NCBI GenBank assembly: GCA_030142905.1
Contig: JASJOG010000152.1
Coordinates: 558,001-622,000 of the forward strand
Origin: Heliopora coerulea
Lineage: Eukaryota > Cnidaria > Anthozoa > Scleralcyonacea > Helioporidae
Length of the DNA stretch: 64,000 bases
Direction of reading: 5' to 3'
Positions 52,288 through 64,000 of the stretch are shown piece by piece. Each line of letters opens with the position of its first letter. The stretch's first letter is position 1. The notes under the pieces are model-generated. The model was given only the letters and a program-made list of their open reading frames with translations. It ran no database searches and had not been told where the DNA came from. A program made the position numbers and the translations under genes.

Positions 52288-53124
52288 CTTTATTAAAGTT
52301 ATATATATTATAAAATAATACACATCCTAAGCACGCTCTTATTTGACGTACCTCTTTCTCACAGAGTGCAGAAACACGTGACGTCATTTTCATTTTGTAT
52401 TAGAATGCAGAGACATGGATAACAAAACGAGAACTCCAAAACCTGTCTCTGCATTGCAATAGAAATAGTCATGACGTAATTTCAACGGGGAAAGTACCTG
52501 CTCCCCCTCGCGTTTCCACTAGGTATTTTTCTGGTTGAAAAGACTTCATTCATGTTTCTGTCACAACGCAGAGGCAACTTTCTGTTTGTTAAATAATGCC
52601 ATATCATATAGGTTGGTTGAAGCAACAGAAAAATTCGCCTTTGCGTCACTGCACCCACTGAACTTGCAACCTGACCCGGGGTGTACAAAGTTGTTCTGCA
52701 GTTTTTATTGCCAAATTTTCTACTACCCGTTTCGGCAGATGAAAATGCAGAAAATAAAACCTTTATTAACAAAAAAAGTTTATGAAACTCCGAATTTCGA
52801 TCTTGATAGATGCGCTGGATTCTGATCCACATATCTGCTTGCCTCTAATCCAGAATTAAGTTAGTCAGGTTTCCAGCAATTGGCCGGCGTCATCAGTGTT
52901 AATCTTGATTGTTTAATAGATAAAAGCACTCATGCATTGTTACCAGTCACTGATTGCGACCTGTAAATGACACGCAGGTTTGAGTATTCACGGTCATTTC
53001 GCGGATACTGATGGTTGACCAAAGAAGTATTCGACAAATTTGTACGACGGGACAGAAATAATACATGGAGGTAAAATAATAGGATAAAATATATAGTTCA
53101 TTGAAAGGTTGTAGACCTGGAACT

Positions 53125-54612
53125 ATGACCTCTTGGTTTTTTTCGACAGTTCTCAGCTGTGTGATAAGTGCACTACTTGCTTGTTCGTTGACTATCTTGT
53201 TAATGAGAAATACAGATTTGTTGACGAACAACCAGTATACAGTTCGTTCTCCTATGCGACGAACATCAAGTCAAAATGATTGTTATCCCATACAAACCAA
53301 ATCTTTACGGACGAAAAAGAAATTCAGACGAGTTCTCTTAAGAAATGCTGCTGAAGAAGGCGCCGTTTGTTTGGACGGGTCGCCTCCAGGTTACATTTTG
53401 AAACGAGGGCACGGGAGCGGGCAGAATAACTGGATTATTCACTTCGATGGTGGTGCATGGTGCTACGATGAATATGCTTGCTACCAACGAAGTAATACTG
53501 AATATGGTTCATCGCAGTACCCTCACCTCAGCGTCCCTGACCAAGGTTTGTACTCAGACAATAGGAACACTAACTCGGACTTCTACAATTGGAATATGGT
53601 CTTCGTTTTCTATTGTGATGGCTCCTCTTTTACTGGAATAAGGGCAAAGCCCGTGTACTTCAAAAACAAAGCTATTTACTTTCGTGGTAAATTAATCATG
53701 GAGTTCGTCGTCAAAGATTTGTTAAATCGAGGGGTACAGGAAGCGAAGGAGATGCTGCTGGTTGGAAGTTCTGCTGGAAGTCTAGCGGTCTTATTTCACT
53801 CGGATTACATCAAATCAAAGGTGCCTTCAACAACAAAAGTGCGCGCAGTAGCAGACAGTGGATTCTTTGCAGACTTGCGGACTCATTATGGAGTACATAA
53901 ATTAAGAGACAGGTTTCGCAGCGTTCTGGTTACGCACAATTCAACCTCCGGACTCCATCAAAACTGTATAAGAAGTAAACAAGCAGATAAACATTGGATG
54001 TGCATGTTTCCACAGTATTTCTTCAATTTCATCCAGACTCCAGTTTTTGTGTTGCAATCTGCATATGATGTCTGGCAAATAATAAACGCTTTAGATATCG
54101 CGTGTACGATCCCAAGATATGATGACCTAGTAATGTTCAGCAATCTGAGTAATTCAGTCGCTTTGCTGGGTGGTCGCATGCGCAGGACCAGTTCCGTCGA
54201 CGAACGCGAAGCAAGCGCGCGAAAGAAGAAACGAGAAACTCAGAATCGCAAACACACGTCCTTCAAAACAAGACCCTTTCCTGAGTCAGTTACTAAAAAG
54301 AAATCTGGTAAGTGGCACTGGCAAGGGTTGTACGGCAGTCCGGTGGAATGCACGAAGTTAGAGATCAAGAGGATCTTGAACATTCGCGTGGATACCCTGG
54401 ATGCTTTGAAACCAGTGATGAGAAAAAAAGGAAGCGGGTTGTTTTTGTCCCCGTGTTTGGAACACACTCAGGCGAGGTATGACAAGATATGGGAGAAAGT
54501 GAACATTAAAGGCAAGACTGTAAGACAAGCTATTAGCGATTGGTATTCAGGGAAGAATGGTAATCATTTTCACATTGGTGACGAACTTTCGTTTGCGTCT
54601 TGCCTACGTTAA
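53125..54612 (+). CDS. NOTUM / pectinacetylesterase-like hydrolase, intronless, 495 aa
   Basis: One uninterrupted frame from ATG at 53125. A more upstream TTG in the same frame is not a plausible start. The N-terminus (WFFSTVLSCVISALLACSLT) is a signal peptide or signal anchor. The body shows the family landmarks in order: DGSPPGYILK, HFDGGAWC (oxyanion-hole region), NMVFVFYCDGSSFTG, the nucleophile Ser216 in GSSAGS, VRAVADSGFF, Asp315 in SAYDVW, and His447 in CLEHTQ. The catalytic triad is therefore complete. A basic insert of about 50 residues (382-425 or so, rich in Arg/Lys) precedes the C-terminal part. Animal NOTUM removes the palmitoleate from Wnt proteins. Whether this paralogue does so is inferred only. 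The lack of introns contrasts with all neighbours and may mean origin as a retrocopy. Confidence 0.85.
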   Translation: MTSWFFSTVLSCVISALLACSLTILLMRNTDLLTNNQYTVRSPMRRTSSQNDCYPIQTKSLRTKKKFRRVLLRNAAEEGAVCLDGSPPGYILKRGHGSGQNNWIIHFDGGAWCYDEYACYQRSNTEYGSSQYPHLSVPDQGLYSDNRNTNSDFYNWNMVFVFYCDGSSFTGIRAKPVYFKNKAIYFRGKLIMEFVVKDLLNRGVQEAKEMLLVGSSAGSLAVLFHSDYIKSKVPSTTKVRAVADSGFFADLRTHYGVHKLRDRFRSVLVTHNSTSGLHQNCIRSKQADKHWMCMFPQYFFNFIQTPVFVLQSAYDVWQIINALDIACTIPRYDDLVMFSNLSNSVALLGGRMRRTSSVDEREASARKKKRETQNRKHTSFKTRPFPESVTKKKSGKWHWQGLYGSPVECTKLEIKRILNIRVDTLDALKPVMRKKGSGLFLSPCLEHTQARYDKIWEKVNIKGKTVRQAISDWYSGKNGNHFHIGDELSFASCLR

Positions 54613-55682
54613 GTTGTGCTACGACTTTACTGTAATAAGGCCATTTATATGCAAGAAATAGAATATATTTTCCATGAAGCGCAAAATGATTCATTTATAC
54701 GAGAGCGAGACGTGCGTCTTGTCTCAAATGTAGCATGTGCCGGGCTGGTCAAAGGACATTTTGCTTTCGCGGCGTGAGGTCGGCAAAATGCTCTGGGGGA
54801 CAAGGCTAGGCTTGTTCAAGACGTAACTGAGTAATACATTGTTTTTGTACCGTTAAATGAATATTTCATGTCTTGTTTGAAGCGCGTCTCATGCATCCCA
54901 TGTCTTTTGTTTTGTATAAATAGTTCTAATAAGATTGCGTCGATTAATAGAAAGTAACCACCCGTCGTTCATACCAACTAAAATAAACCACGAACAGGGC
55001 CTTTTTGTAAATATTTTCGTAACATAGGTTAGCCGTGGCTGATTTCTGTCGCGAAAAACTTTCAAGTAGGTCTCTGTATACGAGTGCTTGAGGCTTAGTT
55101 TAACTGTTGTTTATTTTTACTCCAAATTGAGATTTCCAACATCCTCACAACGAAGTTAGAAATGGTTGATAAATTGGGATTTGAATGAAAATCGAGGTAC
55201 CCTTACTTGTATCTATAACATACTTTGTGGCAAACGCACCTTCAACGCACTCGCTTTTTTAAATGTTTGCACTTAAAACTTGTAAACCAGTGACATTTAT
55301 GTCTGAAGCAAAGTCAGTTTGCGATGGATAGAGAGATAAATTGATTATTTTTTTTAGTACGTATGCATTCTCAAAAGTCATTCAATGTGGTTTTTAAACT
55401 TATCTGTATTAAAGATGTTGCCCAGACCGAGACGTGAAGGTTGGTTATTGAGTTTGGTTTGGTCCAAAGATTTTTTGGTCCAAGCTTTTGTTTTGCCCCA
55501 GTCTCTTTTGCTTAATCTGCAACACAACTCGAGTCCAATCTCTTGTTGGGCAACCGTGTTTTCAGATCGAGGCTTCTCCAGTTCTCAATAGAATACTGTC
55601 TGCATCGAATTCTGTGAATCTTTTTGAGAAGTGTTTACTCGTCGTAAATTAGCTTTTAATTTGTCTCATATTGTTTGAGAAA
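54613..55682. other. Spacer upstream of SPT6
   Basis: This holds the NOTUM-like 3' UTR side and the SPT6 5' side. The frame at 55385-55591 has no recognised domain. Nothing else is identified. Confidence 0.55.
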
Positions 55683-58600
55683 ATGTCGGACTTCATGGAT
55701 AGCGAAGCTGAGGAGTCAGGAGAAGACGTAGCAAGTAACAGCGATAAGGAAGAGGAAGAAGAAGAAGAAGAGGAAGAAGAAGATGAAGTTGAGGCTGATG
55801 ATGCTAATGATATCATTAACGACGAAGAAAGCGAAGGGGAGGACGATGAAGGAGAAGATGACGAAGGCTCAGGACGAAAGAAAAAGAAACGAAAAGCAGA
55901 AGGTTGCTAGTTAAATGGTTCACCCGTATAATGTTCTCGTTAGTTCTTCGCCATTTTGAAAGTGATTTTGAAAAATTTCCAACATTTGCCAGTGGTGTTT
56001 TCTAAAACACCAATATTGTTCACCTACGTTCTTCGGACCAAGTTTTAAAGAAGCGATTTACATCATTCATTGAATATGTTTTAATTTACTGACGATCACA
56101 GCGGAGAGATTTAAAAATAAGTTGTGGAAGAATACTGTGAGATGATGGATGAACGATCGTCAAGCTCTATCCGCAGAAAAACAATTTCTGAGCCCCAGAC
56201 GGGGATCGAACCTGCAACCTTCTGATGACCGGTGAGACGCTCTAACCATTGAGCTACCAAGACTCAGATGGTGAGCTAGGGTGCAAATACTGTGTTGGTC
56301 AATGAAAATGACATCCCAAGTCCTTTGGTGATGTAAGAGAAAATCAGAGTGCCAGTACCAAGGTCCTGGTCAACAAGAATCCATATTTTGTCAAACCTGG
56401 CTAACTCAAATCTCACATAATAAATGGGATCCAGTAAACAGGCCCTGAGAGATTTAACTCAAGTTAGTTATTAAAGGTCTGAGGCAAAACTTTTAGTTTA
56501 ATCCATTTTTGTGTTTGTGGCTACTGTAAAATTATAAAAGGCTGAGTGGGTAAGAATGGGCTAGTTTAATGTCCTGTTTGAATGGATGGACACGTGTACG
56601 TACATTTTGTTCAAGTCACTTTATTTCTTTTAGCCTTTGATGATGCTGTTGACGAGGATGATCTTGACCTTATAGAAGAAAACCTTGGAATTAATTTAGA
56701 CAGGGTTGGTGCAAAATGTTTGATAACTGAATGAACTTTACAGAGACAGTTGAAGTCTAAAAAGACTGAATTATACTTTTCATTATATGATGTACATGTT
56801 TGCAGTTGCCATATTATCACTTGCATATATTTCAAATTCCCCCTGTATGATAATTTGTTATATCTGTGCATATAAAGCAGCATATTTGCATATATGTATG
56901 GGTATAGGTACCTGTTTGTGTATTTAACTATGTCTTTACATCATACAGGATTCAAAATTTTCATTACTATTTTGTTTTAAACAGAAAAAGTACAAGAGGC
57001 TAAAAAAGTTAAAGCCTATAGACTCTGATGAAGAAGAAGATCGAGCATCCATTGGTGGTCACAGTGCTGATGAACGTGAAGCTCTGGCCCATGAGCTGTT
57101 TGAAGATGATGAAGAAAATGAGCAAGTTACGGTTAGTTCTTTTATAGAGTGGCCAGGAAATTTTCACCAAAGCAAATCTCAGTAAAACATTTTTTTATGT
57201 ATTTATTCAGAGAAAGAAGCCTCCAGCCCGTGAAGAACCGACCGATAAATATGCAGGAATTGAAGACTCAGTATCAGAAGGTACACATATAAGATGGAAA
57301 GAAAGTTATGATAACTCAAAGAAATATTTTTTAAATTTGGTTAACAATAATGTCGACATATGAGTGTGAGCAATGGTACAACAAGAGGGTACATCAAAGT
57401 GACCAACCACAACATTTGGGGTAAGAAGGCAATCTTGGACATCACCTTCAGTCTGTTGAATACTTTTCTTAGTCATGTCAATGAACATTAAGTAAATATG
57501 CCATGTACTTTTTCTTTGTACATGCAAAATCTCAATAAGTCAAAGTATAAAGATTAAAAAAAGAAAATGAAAATGGTAGACAATTTTCATAACACATTAC
57601 AAAATGAGAAAGTGTACAACAAGCATTTTGACTGTTTGGAGAATGTTTCTTTTATTAGGGATGGTTTATTTTTCCCATTCTTCTCCCTACTGGTTTGGAA
57701 AATAAACATAGGTGTCAAATCACAGTTTCAACAAGCCATGTGTTTTTTGCATACTGGAGATGGCTTAAAGATATTATTTGAATGTGTGTTCAGTATAAAC
57801 ATACTGGATATTTTTGTGTTTTAGCCAGGAATTTTATTTATTTTCTGTGATAGATGAAGACGATTTCATAGTTGATGATGATGGACAACCTATCAGTAAT
57901 GTTTCCAAAAAGAGATATGGACATTTGGGTATTCAAGACAAGTAAGTGTAATGTCACAATAAACTGATGTTTAATAATGTGCTTTTTACTAGATAGAGTT
58001 CTTTAACTTTAGTGTAGATCTAAAAAATTGTGTCTGCATACCATATTTTGCAGTGTGTAAGTTGATTTTCTAGGACCCAAAATTGATCTCTCAAAGTCCA
58101 CCTCGACTTATACAAAGGGTCATGAAATTGAGTGAAATCATAGACCAGATATACTAGTACCAGTCCTCCATATGCATCAAGAAATGGGCCAATCAGCTCA
58201 TTGCTAGTGAATGGGTGCATCAACATGGTCGACGTATTTCATTTTTAACCTCATTCTTATGGTGTAAAGATTTTGACGTGCCTCCAAAATGACGAAGATA
58301 CAAAGCATGATTTGTATCTTGAAATATATATTTGTATCTTCAATGAAGTTGAAGGCTGTTGACTTGGTTGAAAAGTCAAACAACTCTGCTGCCAGCCACA
58401 AGGTTGGTGTTAGCATGAAGCTTGTTCGAGACTGGCAGAAACAATGTGACAAAACAAAAGACCTACCAAAGACAAAATGTGCCAATCATTTGTGTAGTTC
58501 TCTACATTAAAATAGGCTGCAAAAGATTTACCTTGTTATTAAAGTTTCTTTGAGCACTATTCTGTGTCTGGTAACCATTTAATTTGAGGGACTTGACTTA

Positions 58601-61600
58601 TACTCAGGGTATCATAAAAATCGTGGTTTTTTGGTCAAAAAATAAGGGGTCAACTTATGTGCTGCAAAATACAGTATATTTTCAAATTTTTGAGTATATT
58701 TACAAAGATGAGATCATGGATAGGATGTCAGTGCTAAAATACAGTAATAATGGCCTGGTACTTTGTCCATATAGAATGGGTACCAACATATGCCACAGTA
58801 TTTTTTCAGAGGCATTGCATTATAGCATATACTCTTGCAGTCTGCAACTGTTCTGCTGAAATTGTGGAGAAAGTGACAGAATCCTTAGCTGAAAAGGTTA
58901 TCCTTTCTCTTCATAGTTTCTGCAATAATCCAGTCTTTTAACTTTTTTGAAGTCCTAAAAAGAATCATCAAGTGGATTTCAAGTGTAGTCTATAAGACAC
59001 TCTATGAATTTGAACCTTTTCTAGGTTAAAAGACAATGTTATTTTTATGACTATTGTTCTATTTTTTTTTTGTTATTATTATAGGGCACTTCAAGAAGCA
59101 CAAGATATTTTTGGCTTGGATTTTGATTATGGAGACTTTGAGAAATTTGGACACGAAGATTATTCCGATGAAGAAGCAGATGATTATGAAGATGAATATA
59201 GTGATGAAGAAGGCCAGGCTGGAAGGAGAGGAAGAAAGAAAACAGCTCGAAAAACCATTTATGATGTATGTTTGCAGTAACTGACCACTCACTATATTTT
59301 TTATTACATCTGTTCTAAATCAAACTCATTATCATTTTTTAAGAAATAATTCTGCAACCATCAAATAGCTACCAATGTGGACGACATCAACATTGTCATC
59401 ATTGTCATTACCATTATTATCATTGGTATCATTGAAGTTATCATTATCATTATTGTAATCAAAATCATCATCACCCCTATGTGTCTTTCTACCAGACACC
59501 TCCAGCTTTACATTCTTCTTCCTGTTTTTTTTTTATTTTCTAAGGTTTATGAACCAAGTGAACTGAAGAAAATCCATTTGACGGATCGTGATAATGAGAT
59601 CCGTGTTACAGATTTACCAGAAAGGTTTCAGGTAACTTAAAATGACAGAGTTGAAGGTTTGTGGATCTTAAATGATGTTAAAGATTGTCGTGTGATTCTG
59701 ATCTAATTTTATTTTTGATAAACATTGTTTTTGATAACAACTGAGGCGTTCTCTGACCAAAATATTTAATAATTATTTATTATTATTTTGCTCTCAAAAT
59801 TACAATAAATACTCAAAATATTTTGGTCAGAGAACGCCTCAGTTGTTACCATGAATAATCCTGCCCGCACATCTTCAATTTTTTCAAACATTGTTTTGTT
59901 TACTTCATAGTTGCGAGAGATTCCTACAAAGCCGTCTGAAGAAGGTGAATTGGAAGAAGAAGCTGATTGGGTCTATAAACAAGCCTTTATGTCACTACCA
60001 ATATCGAATCAGGTATAGAAACATTTGTCTTACTAAATTGATGAAAAGTATCGATTATATATGAGGTTAAATACAAAATCCAATCACTTTACTTCACTAA
60101 ATAGTTGATCATTATTATGTAGGATTTCCAAGATGGGGATACTTTTATACAATGCTCAGTCACCAAGCCTCCCACAGCTATTCCAAAAATCCGCGAAGCC
60201 CTTAATCTGATGAGAAATCAGTTCTTCGAGGTGAAACCGGTTTTTCAAATTGAGGCTTTTGTTTGCATTTATATGACAGAAAAATACGGAAAGAGACAGT
60301 CTTTTTTTTAATGCGACGTGACTTGAGAGTATTGTAGAGTGAAAGACGTGTGGGTAGGATTTTTGCTGAAGAGAAAAGAGAACTATGTCAGTAGAAAATG
60401 ATGAACTTTTTGTTCGTAACAGGTTCCGTTTATTGCTCATTATCGCAAAGAATACGTTGAACCAGAACTGAACGTCGAGGATTTGTGGAGAATATGGCAA
60501 TGGGATGAAAAGGTAAGGATAATTATGGAGGGACAAGGGTGGATAAAGATGTATTCTCGAACAGAAATAGAGTCGCTGGTTTCATGGGTGAAACTACAAT
60601 TTGGATTCACAGTATTTTTAGTATTGCGTCGCTCGTGAAGGCATTTGAATTCCTATTTGTTACATAGCAATTGATTGAGTATATTTCATATTGAGTAACT
60701 TAGGGGCATTCCAAAGTCCTCGGTGCACTTTCTTCCAGATAATATTTACGGAAATTAGAGTTTCTTAGATGGCATTTCCTAGATTTCGATGATCTGCCTT
60801 TGGGCTGTTGGTGAGCAGAATCTGGTGGTGGGCGAGATTAACGGGAAAGGCGGTGATGACAGGTCGAAGCAGGAAAATTTTCCATTTAATTTCGAAGTAA
60901 TATCTTACCGTAAACAATTTCATATCCAGAACACGGTTACAATAACGTTTGCGTGAAACTGTGAATGTATCGGCAGACGTGTGAAAATGGGCGAATATAA
61001 GGAACATGGTATCCACAGAAGATACTGTTATCCATTCCTACAAAATCATCATTTAATGACAAGATCGTACGAAGGGTTATTTGATAGTCCAGGTTAGATC
61101 TTCGTTAACGAGTTTTGTTTTATTTTTGACGTAGTGGTGTCAATTGCACACAAGAAAACAGAATTTAAAGCGCCTGTTTGAACAGATGCAGACTTACCAG
61201 TACAACAAATTAAAAGAAGACCCAGATAAACCTTTGGATGAAGATGAAAGAATTCTGGAACATGACGACATTGAAAGGTAAGTGAATGAAGATGATAACA
61301 CGGGAAAGACTGACGACATTTTGAAATTCCATGGACGAGAGTGTATTTTTTAGTACCATTACTGATGGTTCAAAGACTTCGTTCAAGTTCGTTGGAGGAT
61401 TCGAAACAGTTTACTAAATAACACTACTTGTTTCAGACTTGAAGGAGTACAGACAATGGAAGAACTTCGAGATGTTTATTCTCACTTCATGTTATATTAT
61501 GGTCACGAAATTCCTGCCATGAGGTTGGCAAAGAAACGGAAACCAAAGAAAGAACCGGAAGAAGGAGAAGAAGGAGAACAAAAGGACGAACAAGATCATC

Positions 61601-64000
61601 CGGAGGAAAGCGAGAGGTTAAAAATGCCGAAGAGAAGAGATTTGTACACTATTTGTAGAGAAGCAGGTAATCCAAGTCTTTTTTAACGACTTCCCACTTG
61701 CTTGCTGGCTTGCTTTCGGGGGTTTCTAGGTGAGCGGGAGGTACAAAACTCCAGTTGAATTAGTGTTTTTCATCGATATTTCACTCTACCGAGGAAAAGT
61801 TTCAAAGCGATGTTCAGTCATCTTCCATTTTGAATTAAAACTATTGTTACAGGGCATTGGGATTCCAGTTCGTAGGTTTTAAATTATTTCTTTAGAACTT
61901 TTTCTTAGAATCTCCGTGAAATATACTAGAAGTGCAGTTTAAGTTTCTCACCACACCCCTTGACCTGGCCGTTTCTTCTCCGAGAAGACTGGTGTGAGTC
62001 CCGAGATGGCTGAACCGTGACAATCCAAGAATAATGCATGGTTGTCTGGTAAGTCACTTCCTAAACTCATCTGGCGAGTTTTTATGTATTTAGGTCTTGG
62101 TGGTTTTGCTAAGAAGTTTGGTCTAACGCCAGAACAATTTGGTGAAAATTTACGGGATAATTATCAGCGGCACGACACCGAGCAGTATCCCATGGAGCCT
62201 GGAGAAGCGGCTGAAGAGTATTTGTGCAGGTAGGGAACGATTGCTGGCGTTGGTGAGTAAGTGTTGTGTATTGTGCGAGGTGCTTTTTATATAGTATTAG
62301 TGTCAGGTTATATAGTGTATACTGGTTTTAGAAGTATTAAGTATTAAAGTTTGGTTTAAGTCAGTTGTGAGGTAAGACTTGGGAAAAAAATATGTGCTGT
62401 TGTAACTCATGTCGTGCTTTCTTTGTCTAGCATGTTCCCGTCTACTGACACAGTTTTAGAAGGTACACGACACGTGGTCGCTATGCAGGTGGCACGTGAT
62501 CCCTTGGTGCGCCAGTGCGTCCGACAGACGTTCACGGAACGAGCCAAAATTTCAATTAAACCGACGAAAAAAGGAAAGAAGGTAAAGGAGGAATATCGTT
62601 TTGAGGAATTAGTAAACCTGTACAAATTGAAAATGCTTCACTTAACAAGACGTCGAGTTCAGACAGGTGAAAGGAGACATTAGGCAAACCTTTTTGTCGT
62701 ACAACACCTTAATCCCCGAGAATTCTGTAGCTTATTCAGTTTTATTTTCCGTGAGTTCAAGAAAAAAAGAGTCTTAAAGTATGTAAAATACATAAATGGT
62801 AAGGATGAGATGAAACGTATCTGTGTTATTCAACTGTTTTGGTTGTACACAGGGAAACATGAAGAATTTTGAACGACTTCGACCATTTAGTTTGCCACTT
62901 CAGCACTTCAAATTTTCGACAGATTTACCTTTTTTTTTTAAACTTATTTCAGGACATTGATAAAGACCACGAATACTATGCATTCAAATACATCAAAGAT
63001 AAGCCCGTCTCGGATTTGAAAGGAGATATGTTTCTTCAGATCCACAAAGCCAAAGAGGAAGGTTATATCGAAATCACTATCGGTATTGACTTGGGTCATG
63101 GGTGAGTAAGAAAACAGAATTGTTTCAGATGAATTGTTAGTACCGAAAATGGTGTCGTCTGCTCATTTATCATAATGCTGTGCAAACTTAGATTAGCTCA
63201 AACAACAATCGAATAATTTTTACCTGGTTATAATAAGCAAGATCTTTCTTCTTACCAAATTCGATCTTCCTAAAACCGCACAGTGTCAGTTTTTATTTTT
63301 GTTGTTGACCATGAGTGCGCGGAATCTTGGTCATGTCTGCAATTTGATTGGCTGAAGCAGTGTGCGGCATTTAACGGACAAATGAATTCCCGCCTAACTC
63401 TTTTGGCCGTTAGTACTAGTTTTAATCCCTTGTTTTTCTGTTTGTAAATCTATATAAGAGAAAACCCCGAAATAATTATAGATTTGTGTCTTGTTTATGT
63501 AGATTTCATTCCTATTTTGATGAGGCAAAGCAGCTGTATTACAGAGTGAGTTAAGATCCAGTTTGTACATATATCTTCTGCTCTACCATTCAAATATTCT
63601 TAGGCGACCATTGTTCATGACGTGTTTCTAAACTTTAGCTATCATTCCTTTCCAGGATGAATTCAGTAATTTGGTGCAGATGTGGAATGCTCAAAGAACA
63701 CAGACATTGTATCGGGCATTCTATCAAATGCTCTACCCTTTGTTTGCCAAAGAGCTTGAAGAAAAGCTCCTTCAAGAAGCCAAGGATTTCGTCATCAAGG
63801 TAACGAACGTCATAATTAAACGAGGCAACGGTATTCTCAAACTTAAGAAAACATGGATTCATAAATTGAAAATGTATGTGACAGCTGCGATTTATTAAAT
63901 TGTAAAACTTTTTGGAGACTTCTGTCCATTATAATTCTGAATTTTTTTCAGGGTCAAAGCTCTATTGGTCCTCTAAACCTCGATACATTTTCCACATATT
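55683..64000 (+). CDS. SUPT6H: Transcription elongation factor SPT6, N-terminal 720 codons (partial at right edge)
   Basis: Seventeen exons, all in phase: 55683-55902, 56634-56704, 56985-57131, 57211-57280, 57854-57941, 59085-59265, 59545-59631, 59911-60012, 60123-60230, 60423-60512, 61135-61277, 61437-61666, 62094-62229, 62431-62581, 62953-63101, 63503-63545 and 63656-63799. The protein begins [15 protein letters not shown], then a long acidic Glu/Asp region with LIEENLGI, the IVDDDGQP motif, and [19 protein letters not shown] (the IWS1/Spn1-contact side). The helical core includes [39 protein letters not shown] and [11 protein letters not shown]6 is a histone chaperone travelling with RNA polymerase II. 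About 40% of the human length is in view. The next exon should start at 63952 but could not be matched confidently. Confidence 0.95.
56140..56290 (-). repeat. tRNA-derived SINE in SPT6 intron 1
   Basis: On the minus strand, 56265 to 56190 looks like a tRNA: box A-like TAGCTCAATGGTTAGAGC, an anticodon-arm-like part, box B GGTTCGATCCCC and a 3' end that can pair with the 5' end through several G-U pairs. It resembles an arginine tRNA. The anticodon loop lacks the invariant T33, and the unit continues into a non-tRNA tail (about 56140-56190), so it is a SINE and not a tRNA gene. Part of its tail recurs at about 42115-42170. Confidence 0.7.
59377..59480. repeat. CAT/ATT-type microsatellite
   Basis: Degenerate ATCATT/GTCATT repeats lie in SPT6 intron 6. 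The open frame across them is an artefact. Confidence 0.8.
59736..59847. mobile_element. Fold-back MITE in SPT6 intron 7, CTCTGACCAAA family
   Basis: Perfect 32-bp inverted arms begin AACAACTGAGGCGTTCTCTG (59736-59767) and end at 59847, with a short AT-rich loop. The word GTTCTCTGACCAAA is shared with the element at 33660-33990. Confidence 0.85.

Larger units (their letters stand above)
51841..53124. other. Divergent spacer SRR / NOTUM-like gene
   Basis: Contains an (AT)n run (51966-52000), the double hammerhead palindrome (52074-52310) and sequence without recognised genes to the right. The promoters of both divergent genes must lie here but none could be pinned down. Confidence 0.55.

Noticed and set aside
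53101..53124. Upstream TTG extension of the NOTUM-like frame
   Set aside because: It is not an ATG, and the hydrophobic signal region begins properly at the ATG at 53125.
56190..56265. Functional tRNA gene
   Set aside because: The anticodon loop lacks the invariant T33, the acceptor stem relies on G-U pairs, and similar sequence with the same non-tRNA tail occurs elsewhere, so it is a SINE.

Overview
The window is AT-rich eukaryotic nuclear DNA. It holds multi-exon animal genes with GT/AG introns and is crowded with transposon remains. The gene families present (alpha carbonic anhydrases with GPI-type tails, RNF25, a two-pore K+ channel, serine racemase, a NOTUM-like esterase, SPT6), the small conserved exons and the dense fold-back and hammerhead-ribozyme repeats suggest a cnidarian, most likely an anthozoan such as a stony coral. 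The species cannot be named from the sequence alone.

Layout. (1) 1-38954: a tandem cluster of three plus-strand alpha carbonic anhydrase genes, here called CA-A, CA-B and CA-C. CA-A (1-3684) enters from the left edge and carries two stop codons in its last exon. CA-B (15040-29130) is intact, and its introns are swollen by nested mobile elements. CA-C (34565-38954) is intact and is a near-copy of CA-A. (2) The CA-A/CA-C similarity runs on past the CA genes into the last exon of RNF25. RNF25 is intact at 39837-43773 (minus strand). A broken copy of only its last exon lies at 4581-5741. A block of about 6 kb was therefore duplicated, about 35 kb apart and in the same orientation. (3) 44213-47700: a K2P potassium channel, head-to-head with RNF25 across 439 bp. 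(4) 48491-51840: serine racemase, minus strand. (5) 53125-54612: an intronless NOTUM/pectinacetylesterase-like gene. (6) 55683 to the right edge: the first 720 codons of the transcription elongation factor SPT6 in 17 exons.

Mobile DNA. A Ginger-type DNA transposon (19958-22975; TGTTG termini, DD35E integrase with a frameshift) lies in CA-B intron 2. A TA-flanked inverted-repeat element (16191-18992) in CA-B intron 1 carries a HIRAN-like reading frame and a cysteine-rich exon. It has itself been invaded by a second insertion with a 15-bp target duplication that holds a pogo-like MITE. Two pairs of convergent hammerhead ribozyme motifs (19474-19707 and 52091-52287) and further single motifs point to Penelope-like or related ribozyme-bearing retroelements. 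LINE tails, a GIY-YIG fragment, tRNA-derived SINEs and several fold-back MITEs fill much of the rest.

Functional picture. The CA genes predict cell-surface, GPI-anchored enzymes for CO2/bicarbonate conversion. CA-B keeps the proton-shuttle histidine, while CA-A and CA-C have arginine there, so the paralogues appear to have diverged in catalytic behaviour. The other genes are ordinary single-copy animal genes with no evident link to the CA cluster.
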